DNA of 64,000 nucleotides from Frigidibacter albus (GTDB taxonomy: Bacteria; Pseudomonadota; Alphaproteobacteria; Rhodobacterales; Rhodobacteraceae), in NCBI RefSeq assembly GCF_009908165.1, contig NZ_JAAAUC010000003.1:1-64000 (forward strand), written 5' to 3'. A model generated the notes under the pieces. That model ran no database searches and was not told the origin of the DNA. It worked only from the letters and a program-made list of their open reading frames with translations. A program made the position numbers and the translations under genes. Below are positions 41,582 to 50,811 of the stretch, piece by piece (the first letter of the stretch is position 1; each line of letters begins with the position of its first letter).

Positions 41582-42298
41582 TCAGCTGGTTTCGAGCGTG
41601 ATCCCCAGCCGGGCCGCCGAATTGATCAGGTGCTGGCGCATCGCCTCGCCAGCGCGCGGCGCATCGCCCGCAACCACCGCGCCATGGATCGCCGCATGTT
41701 CGCCGATGGTGACCTTGACGATCTCGGCCCCCATCTCGCGCGGGAAAGAGGTGTTGATGCTCGTGCTGGTCTTCTCGGCGATATAGCCCAGGAAGATGGC
41801 ATAGAATTCGTTCTGCGTGGCCGCCGCCAAAGCGCGGTGGAAGGCAAGGTCGGCCTTCACCCCCTCGTCCAGCCAGTCGCGCGCCTGCACCATGCCGTCG
41901 AGCGCCGCGTCCAGCGCCGCGATCTCGGCGGGGGTGCGGTGCCGGGCGGCAAGGCGCGCCGCCTCGACCTCCAGCGGCAGGCGCAGCTGGAAGAAGTTGC
42001 GCAGGCTGACCGGGTCGGCAAGGCTTGCTTGCTCCACCCGGATCGTGGCGCGGCGCTGCGGGTCGGTGACGAAGGCGCCGACGCCCTGACGGGTCTCCAC
42101 CATGCCCTCGTTGCGCAACTGCGCGATGGCCTCGCGCACGACCGACCGGCTGACGCCGAAGGTCTGGGCCAGGATGTGTTCCGTCGGCAGCTTGTCCCCC
42201 GATGCAAACCGCCCGCCGGCGATGCCGCGGCCGATCTCTTCGGCAATGCGCTTGGGCAGATGCTCGGTGCGCGACAGCTGCTGGAACGACGACATCAC
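41582..42298 (-). CDS. GntR-family (FCD) regulator of the pentonate module
   Basis: 238 aa. Winged HTH (KLPTEHILAQTFGVSRSVVREAIAQLRNEGMVETRQGVG) followed by an FCD effector domain with the metal/ligand histidines spread over residues ~135-215 (DLAFHRALAAAT, EHAAIHGAV). It lies between the xylX-like gene (same strand) and the divergent denD-ltnD-xylD operon. Matching TTGTCAGACA and TTATCAGACAA sites occur before both, so it probably represses both and is released by a sugar-acid intermediate. Confidence 0.88.
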   Translation of the reverse strand: MMSSFQQLSRTEHLPKRIAEEIGRGIAGGRFASGDKLPTEHILAQTFGVSRSVVREAIAQLRNEGMVETRQGVGAFVTDPQRRATIRVEQASLADPVSLRNFFQLRLPLEVEAARLAARHRTPAEIAALDAALDGMVQARDWLDEGVKADLAFHRALAAATQNEFYAIFLGYIAEKTSTSINTSFPREMGAEIVKVTIGEHAAIHGAVVAGDAPRAGEAMRQHLINSAARLGITLETS

Positions 42299-42425
42299 AT
42301 ATCCTTCTTGAACGGGTCACAGCTTCGCGACATCGCCCCGATCTGGCAACCGGGATCTGGCGGGTGGTCGCTGCCGCCCCACGGGCGCTTCCGCAGTTTC
42401 CTGTTTTCAAACCATCGATACACGG

Positions 42426-42436
42426 TTATCAGACAA
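42426..42436 (+). promoter_or_regulatory. GntR/FCD operator upstream of denD operon
   Basis: TTATCAGACAA differs at one base from the TTGTCAGACAA family consensus and pairs with the copy at 41493-41510. It lies 60 bases before the denD-like start in the divergent gntR/denD gap. Confidence 0.55.
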
Positions 42437-42495
42437 CCCTACAAGTTGTTTCGAGGCGGCCGGCAAGGCAGCCTCGCCCGTGGGAGGGGATGCGA

Positions 42496-43476
42496 ATGCA
42501 TGTAGCCATAATCGGCGCCGCCGGAATGCTGGGGCGCAAGCTTACCCAGCGGATCGTGGCAGAGGGCGCCATTCAGGGGCGCGCGGTCGACCGGCTGACG
42601 TTGCTCGATGTGATCGCGCCCGAGGCCCCGAAGTTCGCCGGCCATGTCGACCTCCGGGCCGCCGACCTCTCGACCCCCGGCGAGGCCGAGGCGCTGGTCG
42701 CTGCCCGCCCCGACATGATCTTCCATCTGGCGGCCATCGTCTCGGCCGAGGCTGAGCTGGATTTCGACAAGGGCTACCGCATCAATCTTGATGGCACCCG
42801 CCTCCTGTTCGACGCGGTCCGCCTTGCGTCGCAGCAAGACGGCTACCGCCCGCGGGTGGTGTTCGCGTCCTCCATCGCGGTGTTCGGCGCGCCCTTGCCC
42901 TACCCGATCCCCGACGACTTCCACACCACGCCGCTTACCAGCTATGGCACGCAGAAGGCCATCGGCGAGCTGCTGCTGTCCGACTATTCGCGCCGCGGGT
43001 TCTTTGACGGCATCGGCATCCGCCTGCCCACGGTCTGCATCCGGCCGGGCAAGCCGAACAAGGCGGCGTCGGGCTTCTTCTCGAACATCCTGCGCGAGCC
43101 GCTGGTGGGGCAAGAGGCCGTGCTGCCGGTGCCCGATACGGTGCGCCACTGGCATGTCTCTCCGCGCTCGGCGGTCGGCTTCCTGCTGCACGCGGCGACG
43201 ATTGACGTTGACGCGGTCGGCCCGCGCCGCAACCTGTCCATGCCGGGCCTGTCAGCGACGGTGGGCGAGCAGATCGAGGCGCTCCGCCGCGTGGCCGGCG
43301 ACAAGGCGGTTGCGCTGATCCGGCGCGAGCCGGACGCGATGATTACCCGTATGTGCGACGGCTGGGCCCCGGGGTTCGAGGCGACACGCGCCCTCGCGCT
43401 TGGCTTCACCGCGGAAGCCAGCTTTGACGAGATCATCCGCGTCCATATCGAGGACGAGCTTGGGGGAACGCTGTGA
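42496..43476 (+). CDS. denD: NAD-dependent epimerase/dehydratase family, D-erythronate dehydrogenase-like
   Basis: 326-aa extended SDR. Rossmann motif GAAGMLG near residue 8, NAG-type segment FHLAAIVSAEAELDFDKGYRIN, Ser-Tyr-Lys catalytic set (FASSIAVFG, then SYGTQK). It resembles DenD, which oxidises D-erythronate at C2, and more distantly uronate dehydrogenases. ATG 42496 is chosen since GGGAGGGG lies directly against the earlier ATG 42490. The usual DenD partners (OtnC, OtnI, OtnK) are absent; a XylD-type dehydratase is present instead, so the real substrate may be another aldonate or aldose. Confidence 0.72.
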   Translation: MHVAIIGAAGMLGRKLTQRIVAEGAIQGRAVDRLTLLDVIAPEAPKFAGHVDLRAADLSTPGEAEALVAARPDMIFHLAAIVSAEAELDFDKGYRINLDGTRLLFDAVRLASQQDGYRPRVVFASSIAVFGAPLPYPIPDDFHTTPLTSYGTQKAIGELLLSDYSRRGFFDGIGIRLPTVCIRPGKPNKAASGFFSNILREPLVGQEAVLPVPDTVRHWHVSPRSAVGFLLHAATIDVDAVGPRRNLSMPGLSATVGEQIEALRRVAGDKAVALIRREPDAMITRMCDGWAPGFEATRALALGFTAEASFDEIIRVHIEDELGGTL

Positions 43477-44354
43477 CCCGCGCCATCGCCTTCCTGGGCA
43501 CCGGCCTGATGGGCGCGCCGATGGTGCGCCGGTTGCTGGGGGCAGGTTTTGCGGTGACTGTTTGGAACCGCGACAGCAGCAAGGCGGAGGCGCTTGCCGT
43601 GGACGGTGCCAAGGTCGCGGCGACGGCGGCCGAGGCGGTGCGGGGCGCGGACATTGTCTTCACCATGCTGAGTGATGGCAATGCGGTCGGTGACGTGCTG
43701 TTCGCGCAGAGCGCTGCCGATGCGCTGAAGGCGGGCGCCGTGGTCGTCGACACCTCCTCCATCGCGCCGAAGCTGGCCCGCGCGCACGCTGAAAAGCTGG
43801 CCGCAGTCGGCATCGCCCATCTGGATGCGCCGGTCTCCGGCGGCACGGTGGGCGCCGAGGCCGGCACCTTGGCGATCATGGCCGGCGGGGATGCAGCGGT
43901 TGTGGACAGCCTCGCCGATGTCTTCGCCGCCCTTGGCCGCGTCACCCATGTCGGGCCAAGCGGGGCCGGGCAGGTCTGCAAGCTGGCCAACCAGCAGATC
44001 GTCGCCGTCACCATCGGCGCGCTGGCCGAGGCGATGGTGCTGGTCGAAGCCGGCGGCGCCTCGCGCGCGGCCTTCCGCGATGCCATCCGCGGCGGCTTTG
44101 CCGAAAGCCGCATCCTCGATCTGCACGGTGCGCGGATGGTGGAACGGCGGTTCGAACCGGGCGGGCCCTCGCGGCTGCAGCTCAAAGACCTCGACACGGC
44201 ACTGGCTGTTGCGGCAGACCTTGGCCTGACCCTTCCGCTGACCCAAGACGTGCGCGAGGCCTTCGCGGATTTCGTCGCCACCGGCGGCGCGGAGATGGAT
44301 CACAGTGCGCTTCTGCTTCACCTTGAAGCGCAGAACCCGAAAACCGGAGCGTAG
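43473..44354 (+). CDS. 3-hydroxyisobutyrate/tartronate-semialdehyde reductase family dehydrogenase
   Basis: 293-aa beta-hydroxyacid dehydrogenase. Cofactor loop FLGTGLMGAPM with WNRDSSKAEAL (Arg at the NADP-selective position), substrate loop DAPVSGGTVGAEAGTL, and catalytic Lys in GQVCKLANQQI. Candidates are L-threonate dehydrogenase (LtnD), tartronate-semialdehyde reductase or 3-hydroxyisobutyrate dehydrogenase. GTG 43473 overlaps the denD-like stop, and xylD follows 3 bases after its stop, so all three are translationally linked. Confidence 0.82.
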   Translation: MTRAIAFLGTGLMGAPMVRRLLGAGFAVTVWNRDSSKAEALAVDGAKVAATAAEAVRGADIVFTMLSDGNAVGDVLFAQSAADALKAGAVVVDTSSIAPKLARAHAEKLAAVGIAHLDAPVSGGTVGAEAGTLAIMAGGDAAVVDSLADVFAALGRVTHVGPSGAGQVCKLANQQIVAVTIGALAEAMVLVEAGGASRAAFRDAIRGGFAESRILDLHGARMVERRFEPGGPSRLQLKDLDTALAVAADLGLTLPLTQDVREAFADFVATGGAEMDHSALLLHLEAQNPKTGA

Positions 44355-44357
44355 ATC

Positions 44358-46136
44358 ATGGCCGACACCCCCAAACGCCGTCTGCGCTCGCAGGACTGGT
44401 TCGACAATCCCGACCATCTCGACATGACCGCGCTCTATCTCGAACGGTTCATGAACTACGGGATCACGCCCGAGGAATTGCGGTCGGGCAAGCCAGTGAT
44501 CGGCATCGCGCAAAGCGGCAGCGACCTGACGCCCTGCAACCGGGTGCATATGGATCTGGTGACGCGGGTGCGCGACGGCATCCGCGATGCGGGCGGCATT
44601 CCGATCGTGTTCCCGACCCATCCGATCTTCGAGAACTGCAAGCGCCCGACCGCGGCGCTGGACCGCAACCTGGCCTATCTGGGGCTGGTGGAAGTGCTGT
44701 TCGGCTATCCGCTGGACGGGGTCGTGCTGACCACCGGCTGCGACAAGACCACCCCCTCGGCGCTGATGGCAGCCTCCACCGTCGATATTCCGGCCATCGT
44801 GCTGTCGGGCGGGCCGATGCTGGATGGCTGGCATGATGGCGATCTGGTCGGTTCGGGCACCGTGATCTGGCGGATGCGGCGCAAATATGCGGCCGGAGAG
44901 ATCGACCGCGAGGAATTCCTGCAGGCCGCGCTGGAATCCGCGCCCTCGGTCGGCCATTGCAACACCATGGGCACCGCTTCGACCATGAACGCGCTGGCCG
45001 AGGCGCTTGGCATGTCGCTGACCGGCTGCGGCGCGATCCCGGCCCCCTACCGCGAGCGGGGGCAGATGGCCTATCGCACCGGGCGCCGGGCGGTAGAGAT
45101 CGTGTGGGAAGACCTCAAGCCCTCGGACATCCTGACCCGCGAGGCGTTCCTGAACGCCATCCGCGTGAACTCCGCCATCGGCGGGTCCACCAACGCGCAG
45201 CCGCATCTGGCGGCCATGGCGAAACATGCGGGGGTGGAACTGCATCCCGAAGACTGGCAGCTGCACGGCCTCGACATCCCGCTGCTGGCGAATGTCCAGC
45301 CGGCGGGCGCCTATCTCGGCGAGCGCTATCACCGCGCCGGCGGCACGCCCGCGGTGATGTGGGAGCTGCTGCAGGCGGGGCTGATCGAGCCCTCTTGCCG
45401 CACGGTGACCGGGCAGAGCATGGGCGAGAACCTGCAAGGGCGCGAGGCTACGGACCGCGAGGTGATCCGCCCCTTCGCGCAGCCGCTGCGCGAGCGGGCG
45501 GGGTTCCTGGTGCTCAGCGGCAACCTCTTTGACTTCGCCATCATGAAGATGAGCGTCGTGTCGGACGGGTTCCGCGACCGCTATCTCAGCGAGCCGGGCA
45601 ATGAGGGCGTGTTCGAGGGCAAGGCGGTGGTGTTCGACGGCTCCGAGGACTACCACGCCCGCATCAACGACCCGGACCTCGGCGTCGACGAGCGCACCAT
45701 CCTGGTGATCCGCGGCGCCGGGCCCGTGGGCTGGCCCGGTTCGGCCGAGGTCGTGAACATGCAGCCGCCTGACGCTTTGCTGAAGCGGGGAATCCAGTCG
45801 CTGCCCACCATCGGCGACGGGCGGCAATCGGGTACGGCGGACAGTCCCTCGATCCTCAACGCCTCACCCGAAAGCGCGGTGGGCGGTGGCCTGTCGCTGC
45901 TGCGCAGCGGCGATGTGATCCGCATCGACTTCAACAAGGGCCGTTGCGACATGCTGGTCGATGATACCGAGATCGCCCGGCGCAAGACCGAGCCTGCCCC
46001 GCCGATTCCGGCAGATGCGACCCCGTGGCAGCGCCTCTATCGCCAAACGGTGACGCAGCTGTCGGATGGCGCGATCATTGAGGGCGCCGACGATTTCCGC
46101 GGCATTTCGCGCACCCTGCCGCGGCACAACCACTAG
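44358..46136 (+). CDS. xylD: IlvD/Edd-family pentonate dehydratase (XylD/AraC-type, [2Fe-2S])
   Basis: 592 aa, the length of D-xylonate and L-arabinonate dehydratases. Cys60 (DLTPC), Cys128 (TTGCDKTT) and Cys201 (VGHCNTMG) match the three [2Fe-2S] ligands of the sugar-acid branch of this family. AIGGSTNAQPHL and GRQSGTADSPSILNASPE are in place. It dehydrates an aldonate to a 2-keto-3-deoxy acid, the substrate expected by the XylX-like enzyme at 40301. Last gene of the denD operon. The actual pentonate (xylonate, arabinonate or other) is unproven. Confidence 0.87.
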   Translation: MADTPKRRLRSQDWFDNPDHLDMTALYLERFMNYGITPEELRSGKPVIGIAQSGSDLTPCNRVHMDLVTRVRDGIRDAGGIPIVFPTHPIFENCKRPTAALDRNLAYLGLVEVLFGYPLDGVVLTTGCDKTTPSALMAASTVDIPAIVLSGGPMLDGWHDGDLVGSGTVIWRMRRKYAAGEIDREEFLQAALESAPSVGHCNTMGTASTMNALAEALGMSLTGCGAIPAPYRERGQMAYRTGRRAVEIVWEDLKPSDILTREAFLNAIRVNSAIGGSTNAQPHLAAMAKHAGVELHPEDWQLHGLDIPLLANVQPAGAYLGERYHRAGGTPAVMWELLQAGLIEPSCRTVTGQSMGENLQGREATDREVIRPFAQPLRERAGFLVLSGNLFDFAIMKMSVVSDGFRDRYLSEPGNEGVFEGKAVVFDGSEDYHARINDPDLGVDERTILVIRGAGPVGWPGSAEVVNMQPPDALLKRGIQSLPTIGDGRQSGTADSPSILNASPESAVGGGLSLLRSGDVIRIDFNKGRCDMLVDDTEIARRKTEPAPPIPADATPWQRLYRQTVTQLSDGAIIEGADDFRGISRTLPRHNH

Positions 46137-46182
46137 CCAGACGGAGCCGCCCGCGGCGCGCGGGAGGTCCTGCTGCGGCAGA

Positions 46183-46220
46183 ATGATAGACGTCTGTCAA
46201 AACTGATTGACGTCTATCAT
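46183..46220. promoter_or_regulatory. Tandem LacI-type operators with 12-bp inverted arms
   Basis: ATGATAGACGTC (46183-46194) and GACGTCTATCAT (46209-46220) are perfect inverted repeats. Each is half of a 16-bp pseudo-palindrome, TGATAGACGTCTGTCA and TGATTGACGTCTATCA, whose centres are exactly 20 bases apart, two helix turns. They lie 34 bases before the LacI gene at 46254 and probably cover its promoter. Confidence 0.85.
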
Positions 46221-46253
46221 CTCCTCTGTGAGGCTCTTCGTGGGAGGAGAATC

Positions 46254-47300
46254 ATGAGAAGCCCCACGCTGCATGATGTAGCGCGGTCAGCAGGTGTCAG
46301 TTATTCGACAGCTGATCGCGTCTTGAATGGTCGGGGCGGTGTCGCGGAGAAATCCGCGCAGCGTGTCCAGCGCGCCATCGAGGAATTGGGCTACCGGCGC
46401 GACATTCACGCCGCCAACCTGTCGCGGCGCCGCAACTACCGCTTCCTCTTTCTTCTGCCGCGGGGCGATCACGGCTTCTTCACCGTCCTGCGCGAGGCGC
46501 TTGCGCGCGAAACCGTCCGGCGCATGGTGGACCGGCTGGTGATCACCCACCGCGAGGTCCCGGCCTTCGACGCAGAGGCGCTCGCGGCGGAACTCGACGC
46601 GACCAATCCCGAGGATTACGACTGTGTCGCGCTGATCGGTGTGGACTCGGCGGCGCTGGATACGGCGATCCGTCGGCTGGTCGAGAACCGGCTGCCGGTC
46701 ATCACCCTCGTCTCCGACAGCGCCAGCGATCTGCGCCAGTCCTATATCGGCATCGACAACGTCATCGCCGGCCGCACCGCGGGCCGCCTGATGCGCCTGA
46801 CCCATCTGGGCCGGACGGGGAAGGTCCAGCCGATCCTGGGCACCCTTGGCGTGCGCGACCACCGCGACCGCCTGCAGGGCGCGACCGAAGTGATTGCGGC
46901 CGCCGGGTCCGGCCTTCAGATCCTGCCGCCCATCGAGGTGCAGGACCGGCCCGAGATCATGCTGGGCCGCCTCAGCGACATCTTGCAGGGCGATCCCGGC
47001 ATCACCGGGATCTACTCGATCGGCGGCGGCAACCGCGGGCTGATCGAGCTGCTGGACCGGATCACCGGCCCGCGCCCCGTGGCCGTGCTGCACGAGTTGA
47101 CCCCGCACAGCCGTGCCGCGTTGGAGCGGGGGGTGATCGACGCGGTCATCGACCAGAAGCCGGCCGAAGAAATCAGCCGCGCCATCGACGCGATGCGCGC
47201 CATTGCCGACGACATGCCTGCCCCGGACAGCCGCGTCGTCCCGACAATCTACCTGGCAGACAACCTGCCTGACCAAAATGCCAATGGAGGATGGACGTGA
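46254..47300 (+). CDS. LacI-family regulator of the xylA operon
   Basis: 348 aa. [30 protein letters not shown] has Asp where most LacI proteins have Ser (TADRVLN against TVSRVLN), which may suit its ACGTC-containing operators. A LacI/RbsB-like sensor domain follows ([36 protein letters not shown]), of the type that binds monosaccharides. GGGAGGAG precedes ATG 46254. The xylA start lies inside its 3' end, so it heads the operon it controls. Confidence 0.92.
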   Translation: MRSPTLHDVARSAGVSYSTADRVLNGRGGVAEKSAQRVQRAIEELGYRRDIHAANLSRRRNYRFLFLLPRGDHGFFTVLREALARETVRRMVDRLVITHREVPAFDAEALAAELDATNPEDYDCVALIGVDSAALDTAIRRLVENRLPVITLVSDSASDLRQSYIGIDNVIAGRTAGRLMRLTHLGRTGKVQPILGTLGVRDHRDRLQGATEVIAAAGSGLQILPPIEVQDRPEIMLGRLSDILQGDPGITGIYSIGGGNRGLIELLDRITGPRPVAVLHELTPHSRAALERGVIDAVIDQKPAEEISRAIDAMRAIADDMPAPDSRVVPTIYLADNLPDQNANGGWT

Positions 47301-48601
47301 GCGACTATTTCAGAAAAATCGCCCCGCTGAGCTTTGCACCGGACAGCGAGAACCTTGCGTTCCGTCACTACGATGCGGACGAGATCGTCCTTGGCAAACC
47401 GATGAAGGACCACCTGCGCTTTGCCGTCGCCTATTGGCACAGCTTCGGCTGGGAAGGCGGCGATCCCTTTGGCGGGCGCACCTTCGAGCGGCCCTGGTTC
47501 CCCGCCGACACGATGGCACTGGCCGAGGCGCGGGCGGAGGCGGCCTTCGACTTCTTCCGCATCCTCGGCGCGCCCTATTACTGCTTCCACGACCATGACG
47601 TGCGCCCCGAAGGCGCCAGCCTGGCCGAAAGCCGCGACCGGCTGAACCGAATCGCCGACATCTTCCAGCAGAAGATGGAGGCGGGCGGGCCCAAGCTGCT
47701 GTGGGGCACCGCCAACCTCTTCTCCAACCGCCGCTACATGTCGGGCGCGGCGACGAACCCCGACCCGGATGTCTTCGCCTATGCCGCCGCGACGGTGCGC
47801 GACTGCCTCGACGTGACCCAGCGGCTGGGGGGCGAGAATTACGTGCTTTGGGGCGGGCGCGAGGGCTATGAGACGCTGCTGAACACCGATCTGGGGAAGG
47901 AGCTGGACCAGATGGGCCGGTTCCTGTCGATGGTCGTGGACTACAAGCACCGCATCGGCTTCAAGGGCGCGATCCTGATCGAGCCGAAGCCGCAGGAACC
48001 GACCAAGCACCAGTATGATTACGACGTCGCCACCGTCTATGGCTTCCTGCGCCGCTATGGGCTGGAGGAGGAGGTGAAGGTGAATATCGAGCAGGGCCAC
48101 GCGATCCTTGCGGGCCACAGCTTCGAGCATGAGATCGCGCTGGCCAATGCGCTTGGCATCTTCGGATCGATCGACATGAACCGCAATGACCAGCAATCGG
48201 GCTGGGATACCGACCAGTTCCCGAGCAACGTGCCCGAAGTGGCGCTGGCCTATTACGAGATCCTCAGGGGCGGCGGCTTCACCACCGGCGGCACCAATTT
48301 CGACGCCAAGATCCGTCGCCAGTCGCTGGACGCCGAGGATCTGGTCGCCGCCCATGCCGGCGCGATGGATGTCTGCGCCCGCGGTCTGAAGGCCGCGGCG
48401 AAGATGCTGGAAGAAGGCCGCTTGGAAGCCGCGCGCGATGCTCGCTATGCCGGCTGGCAAAGCGAGGCGGCGCAGGCCATGCTGGCCCCGGGCGCGCGGC
48501 TGGATCAGATCGCCGACGCCGCCGTGGCGCGCGGGCTCGATCCGCAGCCGGTGTCGGGCCGGCAAGAGCAGCTTGAAAACCTCGTGAACCGTTACGTCTG
48601 A
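47297..48601 (+). CDS. xylA: Xylose isomerase
   Basis: 434-aa TIM-barrel isomerase, normal length for the long class. Key motifs: [10 protein letters not shown] (active-site His), [31 protein letters not shown] (metal Glu), [17 protein letters not shown] (metal ligands), [20 protein letters not shown]. It converts D-xylose to D-xylulose, though these enzymes also act on other aldoses. GTG 47297 is preferred; ATG 47291 directly abuts its GGAGG. No xylulokinase gene is near. Confidence 0.93.
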   Translation: MSDYFRKIAPLSFAPDSENLAFRHYDADEIVLGKPMKDHLRFAVAYWHSFGWEGGDPFGGRTFERPWFPADTMALAEARAEAAFDFFRILGAPYYCFHDHDVRPEGASLAESRDRLNRIADIFQQKMEAGGPKLLWGTANLFSNRRYMSGAATNPDPDVFAYAAATVRDCLDVTQRLGGENYVLWGGREGYETLLNTDLGKELDQMGRFLSMVVDYKHRIGFKGAILIEPKPQEPTKHQYDYDVATVYGFLRRYGLEEEVKVNIEQGHAILAGHSFEHEIALANALGIFGSIDMNRNDQQSGWDTDQFPSNVPEVALAYYEILRGGGFTTGGTNFDAKIRRQSLDAEDLVAAHAGAMDVCARGLKAAAKMLEEGRLEAARDARYAGWQSEAAQAMLAPGARLDQIADAAVARGLDPQPVSGRQEQLENLVNRYV

Positions 48602-48612
48602 AGGGGGGAGCC

Positions 48613-49665
48613 ATGAAGACGATCAAGGGACCGGCGCTGTTTCTGGCGCAATTCGCAGGCGATGGCGCGCCGTTCAACTCGTGGGACAGCATCACCAGAT
48701 GGGCCGCGGACTGCGGCTACAAGGGCGTGCAGGTGCCCAGCTGGGATGCGCGGCTGATCGACCTGGCCAAGGCCGCGGACAGCAAGGATTACTGCGACGA
48801 GTTCAAGGGCGTCGCCGCCGCCAACGGCGTGGAGGTGACGGAGCTGTCCACCCACCTTCAGGGCCAATTGGTCGCCGTCCACCCCGCCTATGACGAGGCC
48901 TTCGACGGCTTTGCCGACCCTTCCGTGCGCGGCAACCCCAAGGCCCGGCAGGACTGGGCGGTGGATCAGGTCAAGAAGGCCCTCACCGCCTCGCGCAACA
49001 TGGGCATCGACGCCCACGCGACCTTCTCGGGCGCGCTGGCATGGCCCTTCGTCTACCCTTGGCCGCAGCGCCCGGCGGGTCTGGTGGAAGCCGCCTTTGA
49101 CGAGCTGGCGCGGCGGTGGGTGCCGATCCTGAACCATGCCGAGGACTGCGGGGTCGATGTCTGCTATGAAATCCATCCCGGCGAAGACCTGCATGACGGC
49201 GACAGCTATGAGATGTTCCTGGAGCGGACGGGCAACCACGCGCGGGCCTGCATGCTGTACGACCCCTCGCACTACGTCCTGCAATGCCTTGATTACCTGG
49301 ACAATATCGACATCTACAAGGACCGCATCCGCATGTTCCACGTCAAGGATGCGGAATTCAACCCGACCGGGCGCAAGGGTGTCTATGGCGGCTATCAGGG
49401 TTGGACGAACCGCGCCGGGCGCTTCCGCAGCCTTGGCGACGGGCAGGTGGATTTCGGGGCGGTGTTTTCCAAGATGGCAGCGAACGACTTTGCCGGCTGG
49501 GCCGTGGTCGAATGGGAATGCTGCCTCAAGCACCCCGAAGACGGGGCGCGCGAGGGGGCGGAGTTCGTGAAGTCGCACATCATCCGCGTCACCGAAAAGG
49601 CCTTTGACGATTTCGCGGGCGGCGGCGCCGACGATGCCGCCAACCGCCGTATGCTGGGGATCTGA
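48613..49665 (+). CDS. Sugar phosphate isomerase/epimerase family protein (AP endonuclease 2-like TIM barrel)
   Basis: 350 aa. Xylose-isomerase-like TIM barrel with metal-site segments VCYEIHPGEDLHDG, YDPSHYVLQ, RIRMFHVKDAEFNPTG and WAVVEWEC. Relatives are sugar epimerases, inosose dehydratases and 3-keto-sugar enzymes. It lies 11 bases after xylA and 3 before the Gfo/Idh gene, the common pairing in which an oxidoreductase makes a keto-sugar and the barrel enzyme isomerises it. The exact reaction is unknown. Confidence 0.85.
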   Translation: MKTIKGPALFLAQFAGDGAPFNSWDSITRWAADCGYKGVQVPSWDARLIDLAKAADSKDYCDEFKGVAAANGVEVTELSTHLQGQLVAVHPAYDEAFDGFADPSVRGNPKARQDWAVDQVKKALTASRNMGIDAHATFSGALAWPFVYPWPQRPAGLVEAAFDELARRWVPILNHAEDCGVDVCYEIHPGEDLHDGDSYEMFLERTGNHARACMLYDPSHYVLQCLDYLDNIDIYKDRIRMFHVKDAEFNPTGRKGVYGGYQGWTNRAGRFRSLGDGQVDFGAVFSKMAANDFAGWAVVEWECCLKHPEDGAREGAEFVKSHIIRVTEKAFDDFAGGGADDAANRRMLGI

Positions 49666-49668
49666 GCG

Positions 49669-50811
49669 ATGGAAAAGATCAGGCTGGGCATGGTCGGCGG
49701 CGGCAAGGACGCCTTCATCGGCGCCGTCCACCGCATCGCGGCGCGGATCGACGGCGATTATGATCTGGTGGCGGGGGCACTGTCCTCCACGCCGGACAAG
49801 GCGCGCGAAAGCGGGCTGGCGCTCGGCCTTGCGCCGGACCGTTGCTATGGCAGCTTCGAGGAGATGGCAGAGCGCGAGGCGGCGCGGCCCGACGGCATTC
49901 AGGCGGTGTCGATCGTCACGCCGAACCACATGCACGCGGCCCCAGCCATCGCCTTCCTGAGGCGCGGCATCCATGTGATCTGCGACAAGCCGCTGACCGC
50001 GACGATGGAGCAGGCGGAGGAACTGGCGGCGGCGGTGCGCGGCTCGCAGGCGCTGTTCATCCTGACGCACAATTACACCGGCTACCCGATGATCCGTCAG
50101 GCGCGCGAGATGGTGGCGGCGGGCGATCTGGGCCGCATCCGCGTGGTGCAGGTGGAATACCCGCAGGACTGGCTGACCGAGGCGTCGGAGGCGACCGGCA
50201 GCAACAAGCAGGCCGAATGGCGCACCGACCCCGAACGCTCGGGCGCGGGCGGCTCCATCGGCGACATCGGCACCCATGCGCATAACCTGGCCTGTTTCGT
50301 CACCGGGCTGCAGGTGGAAAAGCTGGCCGCCGACCTGCAGTCTTTCGTGCCGGGGCGGCGGGTGGATGACAATGCGCATATCCTGCTGCGGTTTGCGGGC
50401 GGGGCGCGGGGCAGCCTCTGGTGCAGCCAGGTCGCGCCCGGGAACGAGAATGCCCTGCGCCTGCGCGTCTATGGCGAGAAGGGCGGGCTCGACTGGGCGC
50501 AGGAGGATCCGAACTACCTGTGGCACATGCCCTTCGGCCAGCCCAAGCGGCTGCTGACGCGGGGCGGGGCAGGGGCCTCGGCGGCGGCGGGCGCCGTCAG
50601 CCGCACGCCGGGCGGCCACCCCGAGGGCTATCTGGAGGGCTTCGCCAACATCTATGCCGGCGCCGCGCAGGCGATCCGCGCTTCGGCGAAGGGAGAGCGG
50701 GCGGCGGTGCTGGACCTGCTGCCGGGCCTCGATGCCGGCCTTGCCGGGATGCGCTTCATCGCCGCCGCCGTCGCCTCCTCGCAGGACGATGCCGCCTGGG
50801 TGGCGCTGTGA
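49669..50811 (+). CDS. Gfo/Idh/MocA family oxidoreductase
   Basis: 380 aa. N-terminal Rossmann domain (LGMVGGGKDAFIGAVHRIAA), the EKP-like catalytic segment as CDKPLTATMEQAEEL, and the C-terminal dimerisation domain with GGSIGDIGTHAHNLACFVTG, where the active-site Asp and His reside. It is an NAD(P)-dependent sugar or inositol dehydrogenase. The last residues overlap the ABC ATPase start (GTGA), so the sugar enzymes and transporter are one operon. Confidence 0.9.
   Translation: MEKIRLGMVGGGKDAFIGAVHRIAARIDGDYDLVAGALSSTPDKARESGLALGLAPDRCYGSFEEMAEREAARPDGIQAVSIVTPNHMHAAPAIAFLRRGIHVICDKPLTATMEQAEELAAAVRGSQALFILTHNYTGYPMIRQAREMVAAGDLGRIRVVQVEYPQDWLTEASEATGSNKQAEWRTDPERSGAGGSIGDIGTHAHNLACFVTGLQVEKLAADLQSFVPGRRVDDNAHILLRFAGGARGSLWCSQVAPGNENALRLRVYGEKGGLDWAQEDPNYLWHMPFGQPKRLLTRGGAGASAAAGAVSRTPGGHPEGYLEGFANIYAGAAQAIRASAKGERAAVLDLLPGLDAGLAGMRFIAAAVASSQDDAAWVAL

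Noticed and set aside
42984-45827. 947-aa open frame on the minus strand
   Set aside because: Shadow of the denD, hydroxyacid dehydrogenase and xylD genes, which carry clear catalytic motifs on the other strand.
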